The notes beneath the pieces were generated by a model that made no database searches, was not told the origin of the DNA, and saw nothing but the letters and a program-made list of their open reading frames with translations. Below, one piece after another: positions 14,981 through 16,588 of a stretch of 16,588 bases of DNA. Made by a program: the position numbers and the translations under genes. This DNA comes from Candidatus Aenigmatarchaeota archaeon. GTDB lineage: Archaea > Aenigmatarchaeota > Aenigmatarchaeia > CG10238-14 > SCSR01. The stretch is taken from NCBI GenBank assembly GCA_030018055.1, contig JASEGN010000015.1, forward strand, positions 1-16,588, read 5' to 3'. Each line of letters opens with the position of its first letter. Within the stretch, counting starts at the first letter, position 1.

Positions 14981-15447
14981 GGTGTAATTCTCCTACTTCT
15001 TGGAGTTAGATTTTTCACTCTGTTTTTATAGAATTTGCCTGTACCCAGCAAATTATTTCCACACTTAACCAAAACAAAATTGCCTTCTTCACAATCAACA
15101 GCTTTTTCAACCCCAACATCATAGCCTTTAGCAAACCCTTCAGCTTCATCTTTACTTAGAATTACAAAATTCCTTCTAGCATATTTCCCAACCAATTGGC
15201 AACCCTCTATAGATAGCCGAATTTTTTCTAGTTTTAATCTACCAAAGTAAAGGCCTAGTACATTTATTTTCAACTTTAATAGATCAAAGCTTTTGATTTG
15301 TTTTGATAGAAGCCATAATTTATCTACACTTGTTTTAGCTACCGCCACTCTACTCAAGTCTATTTTTGCACCATAATTTCTTTCAATTACTTTCTCTATC
15401 ATTTCAATTTCTCTTTTTAACAAAAATTTTATTTTCTTAGCTTGCAT
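14974..15447 (-). CDS. PUA-domain RNA-binding protein paired with the m5C methyltransferase
   Basis: A 157-residue protein. The N-terminal half (about 1-75) is an unassigned alpha/beta region starting with a basic helix, KKIKFLLKREIEMIEKV. The C-terminal half has the pattern of a PUA domain: LVGKYARRNFVILSKDEAEGFAKGYDV, then EEGNFVLVKCGNNLLGTGKFYKNRVKNLTPRSRRI. This matches the RNA-binding tail found fused to, or encoded beside, RsmF/NOP2/Sun methyltransferases. Its start overlaps the end of the methyltransferase gene by 19 bases, implying translational coupling. The likely role is binding rRNA or tRNA, perhaps helping the methyltransferase find its target (inference). Four residues at the C-terminus (ITPF) follow the basic RSRR motif. 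Confidence 0.75.
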   Translation of the reverse strand: MQAKKIKFLLKREIEMIEKVIERNYGAKIDLSRVAVAKTSVDKLWLLSKQIKSFDLLKLKINVLGLYFGRLKLEKIRLSIEGCQLVGKYARRNFVILSKDEAEGFAKGYDVGVEKAVDCEEGNFVLVKCGNNLLGTGKFYKNRVKNLTPRSRRITPF

Positions 15448-16217
15448 ACGAAAAAACCTTCAGTAAGGTTATCGTGAGGGAAGATTCTTACAGCATTTGT
15501 AACACTTTTATCATATTTTTTATCCCACTCAAGCATACCTTCCCTACACTTTAGATTTTTTATTTTAAATTTTTCAACTTCTAAACCAAGTTTTCTAACA
15601 GCAAAATCAACATTCTCTTCATTTTCTTCTGGTTCCATTGAGCAAGTAGAATATACCAAGATACCATCCTTGCTAAGGCATCTTGTTGCGGCCACTAACA
15701 ACGACTTTTGAAATCTGCTCATCCTTTTTATAATTCTAACACTCCATTCATTCATTATTCTCCAACTGGTTACGATTGAACCACTACCAGAACAAGGAAC
15801 ATCAAGTAGAATTTTATCAAACTTCAGCCCACTTTTCCAAAAATCTCTTGCATCGGTATAGGTTACAACACAATTCATAACACCAAGTTTTTGTAGATTT
15901 GCTCTCAATGCCTTTAGTCTTTTCAAGTTATTGTCATTAGCAACTATAACTCCACGATTTCCCATCATTTCCGCTATTTGAGTTGTTTTAGATCCTGGTG
16001 CTGCACACATATCAAGAATTATCTCATTCTGCTTTGGATCTAAAACTAATGGAGGTATCATGCTTGCAGCTTCCTGAATGTAGTAATAGCCTAAGTAATA
16101 TTCGAGAGTTTTTGTTAAGACCTCTGTTTTAGCGTCTACTCGATATCCAGTTTTCCACCAAGGAATTCTCTCCAATTTCCAGCCCTTTTCAATCAATCTT
16201 GGTAAAATTTTTTTCAT
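15429..16217 (-). CDS. RsmB/NOP-family RNA m5C methyltransferase, main part (frameshifted 5' end)
   Basis: A 262-residue catalytic region of a NOP2/Sun (Trm4/NSUN-type) cytosine-C5 RNA methyltransferase. YYIQEAASMIPP (45-56) and DMCAAPGSKTTQ (69-80) are family hallmarks; the latter binds SAM. DVPCSGSG holds Cys142, the product-release cysteine, and YSTCSMEPEENE holds Cys192, the likely nucleophile. The apparent ATG at 16217 starts inside the conserved N-terminal region: archaeal relatives have about 45 more residues, with an RVNTLK motif. That segment is present upstream in another frame (16208-16347). Skipping one A in the seven-A run at 16208-16214 would yield one protein of about 305 residues, the usual size. 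The open frame is otherwise intact, so error, recent mutation or frameshifting are all possible. Confidence 0.85.
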   Translation of the reverse strand: MKKILPRLIEKGWKLERIPWWKTGYRVDAKTEVLTKTLEYYLGYYYIQEAASMIPPLVLDPKQNEIILDMCAAPGSKTTQIAEMMGNRGVIVANDNNLKRLKALRANLQKLGVMNCVVTYTDARDFWKSGLKFDKILLDVPCSGSGSIVTSWRIMNEWSVRIIKRMSRFQKSLLVAATRCLSKDGILVYSTCSMEPEENEENVDFAVRKLGLEVEKFKIKNLKCREGMLEWDKKYDKSVTNAVRIFPHDNLTEGFFVCKLRK

Positions 16218-16347
16218 CTATTTTTAAAGTGTTAACCCTAAACGATTTACATATCCTACTAACCAAAACTTTTTCAAATTTTTCATACTCATCACCCAAA
16301 ATTTTCTTATATTTCTTCTCAAATTCTGGCTTGATCCTTAGCTTCAC
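16189..16347 (-). pseudogene. out-of-frame N-terminal segment of the m5C methyltransferase gene
   Basis: From GTG at 16347-16345, just after an in-frame TGA, an open frame encodes VKLRIKPEFEKKYKK and then KSFRVNTLKIDEK, before reading through the seven-A run and stopping at TGA 16191-16189 (52 codons). FRVNTLKI is the conserved motif that precedes the catalytic domain in NOP/Sun methyltransferases. It joins, with a one-base shift at 16208-16214, to ILPRLIEKGWKLERIPWW in the downstream frame. It is therefore the true 5' end of the gene at 15429-16217, not an independent small gene. A TTG at 16299-16297 is a possible alternative start. Confidence 0.8.
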
Positions 16348-16381
16348 AAATCATTTTTAATCTTCTCAATTAAAATGGAAT

Positions 16382-16588
16382 ATGGAAGATAGAAAAATAC
16401 CATCAGATAAAAAGGTTATGGAAATTATTCGAAGTATGCTAAAATCTAGACTTATGGTAGAGTCTCAAGAGGAGCTTGCTTGGATGGTCCTGAGAGAGCT
16501 AAGGAAAGAGGATAAAACCTATGTCCTATCTCCAATGAGAGCTAAGCGAATTGCCCTTCAAATTCCTGAAATAGAAGTTAAAGCAAAA
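16382..16588 (+). CDS. N-terminal part of an unrecognised, probably helical DNA-binding-like protein (3' end outside window)
   Basis: ATG 16382 opens a frame that stays open for 69 codons to the end of the window. The sequence starts MEDRKIPSDKKVMEIIRSMLKSRL and continues with SQEELAWMVLRELRKED, TYVLSPMRAKRIALQIPEIEV. The alternation of predicted helices around SQEEL and SPMRAKRIAL resembles a winged-helix or helix-turn-helix layout, but I do not recognise the family with confidence. It diverges from the methyltransferase gene, whose probable GTG start is 34 bases away. An ATG at 16375 is in another frame and stops at once. Confidence 0.7.
   Translation, partial: MEDRKIPSDKKVMEIIRSMLKSRLMVESQEELAWMVLRELRKEDKTYVLSPMRAKRIALQIPEIEVKAK

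Noticed and set aside
16375..16392. ATG at 16375 as start of the last gene
   Set aside because: That frame meets a TAG after five codons; ATG 16382 opens the long frame.
1..16588. CRISPR array, insertion sequence or defence island
   Set aside because: No regularly spaced direct repeats, transposase motifs, terminal inverted repeats or defence-associated domains were seen; the genes look like ordinary chromosomal ones.

Overview
This is an AT-rich archaeal chromosome segment. The archaeal signs are two tRNA genes that only fold after removal of very short introns at positions typical of archaeal splicing, TATA-like boxes about 25 bases upstream of start codons with almost no Shine-Dalgarno sequences, and many archaea-type proteins: a radical SAM/TRAM protein, a METTL5-like methylase, GH57 and archaeal glycogen-synthase-like glycosyltransferases, an archaeal MiaB-like methylthiotransferase, and an AF1665-type alanine dehydrogenase. 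The phylum cannot be fixed from the sequence; the odd tRNA introns would fit a TACK-type or similarly deep lineage, but that is only a suggestion.

Layout. Bases 1-153 hold the 3' end of an unrecognised gene. A tRNA-Ala(CGC) with two probable introns lies on the minus strand at 274-371. A plus-strand run follows (422-4396): radical SAM/TRAM protein, METTL5-like RNA methylase, debranching-type glucosidase, and an AmmeMemoRadiSam-type radical SAM enzyme. A minus-strand pair (winged-helix protein plus GH57 glucan hydrolase, 4393-5893) meets it tail to tail and diverges from a plus-strand sugar block (5981-9472): glycosyltransferase, GalT-like nucleotidyltransferase, second glycosyltransferase. 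Next come a small membrane PH-like protein, a formate-dehydrogenase-like molybdopterin oxidoreductase with a cysteine at the selenocysteine position, a MiaB-like tRNA methylthiotransferase, and an alanine dehydrogenase/ornithine cyclodeaminase-family enzyme. The end is mostly minus strand: a small DUF3467-like protein, tRNA-Ser(GGA), a PUA-domain protein and an RsmB/NOP-family m5C methyltransferase. A new plus-strand gene starts at 16382 and runs off the window.

Two themes dominate. One is storage-polysaccharide metabolism: the debranching glucosidase, GH57 enzyme, two GT4/GT5-like synthases and the GalT-like enzyme could together make and break down an alpha-glucan, with the winged-helix protein at the shared divergent promoter as a candidate local regulator. 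The other is RNA modification and maturation: radical SAM/TRAM protein, METTL5-like methylase, MiaB-like enzyme, NOP/Sun methyltransferase and PUA protein, interspersed with two intron-bearing tRNAs.

The most notable points are: (1) the m5C methyltransferase gene is split by a frameshift in a run of seven A on its coding strand (16208-16214), with its missing N-terminus readable in another frame upstream; (2) tRNA-Ser(GGA) has a 13-base intron inside the anticodon stem; (3) tRNA-Ala(CGC) appears to carry two mini-introns. I found no CRISPR array, complete mobile element or obvious defence system, and no wholly new multi-gene system.
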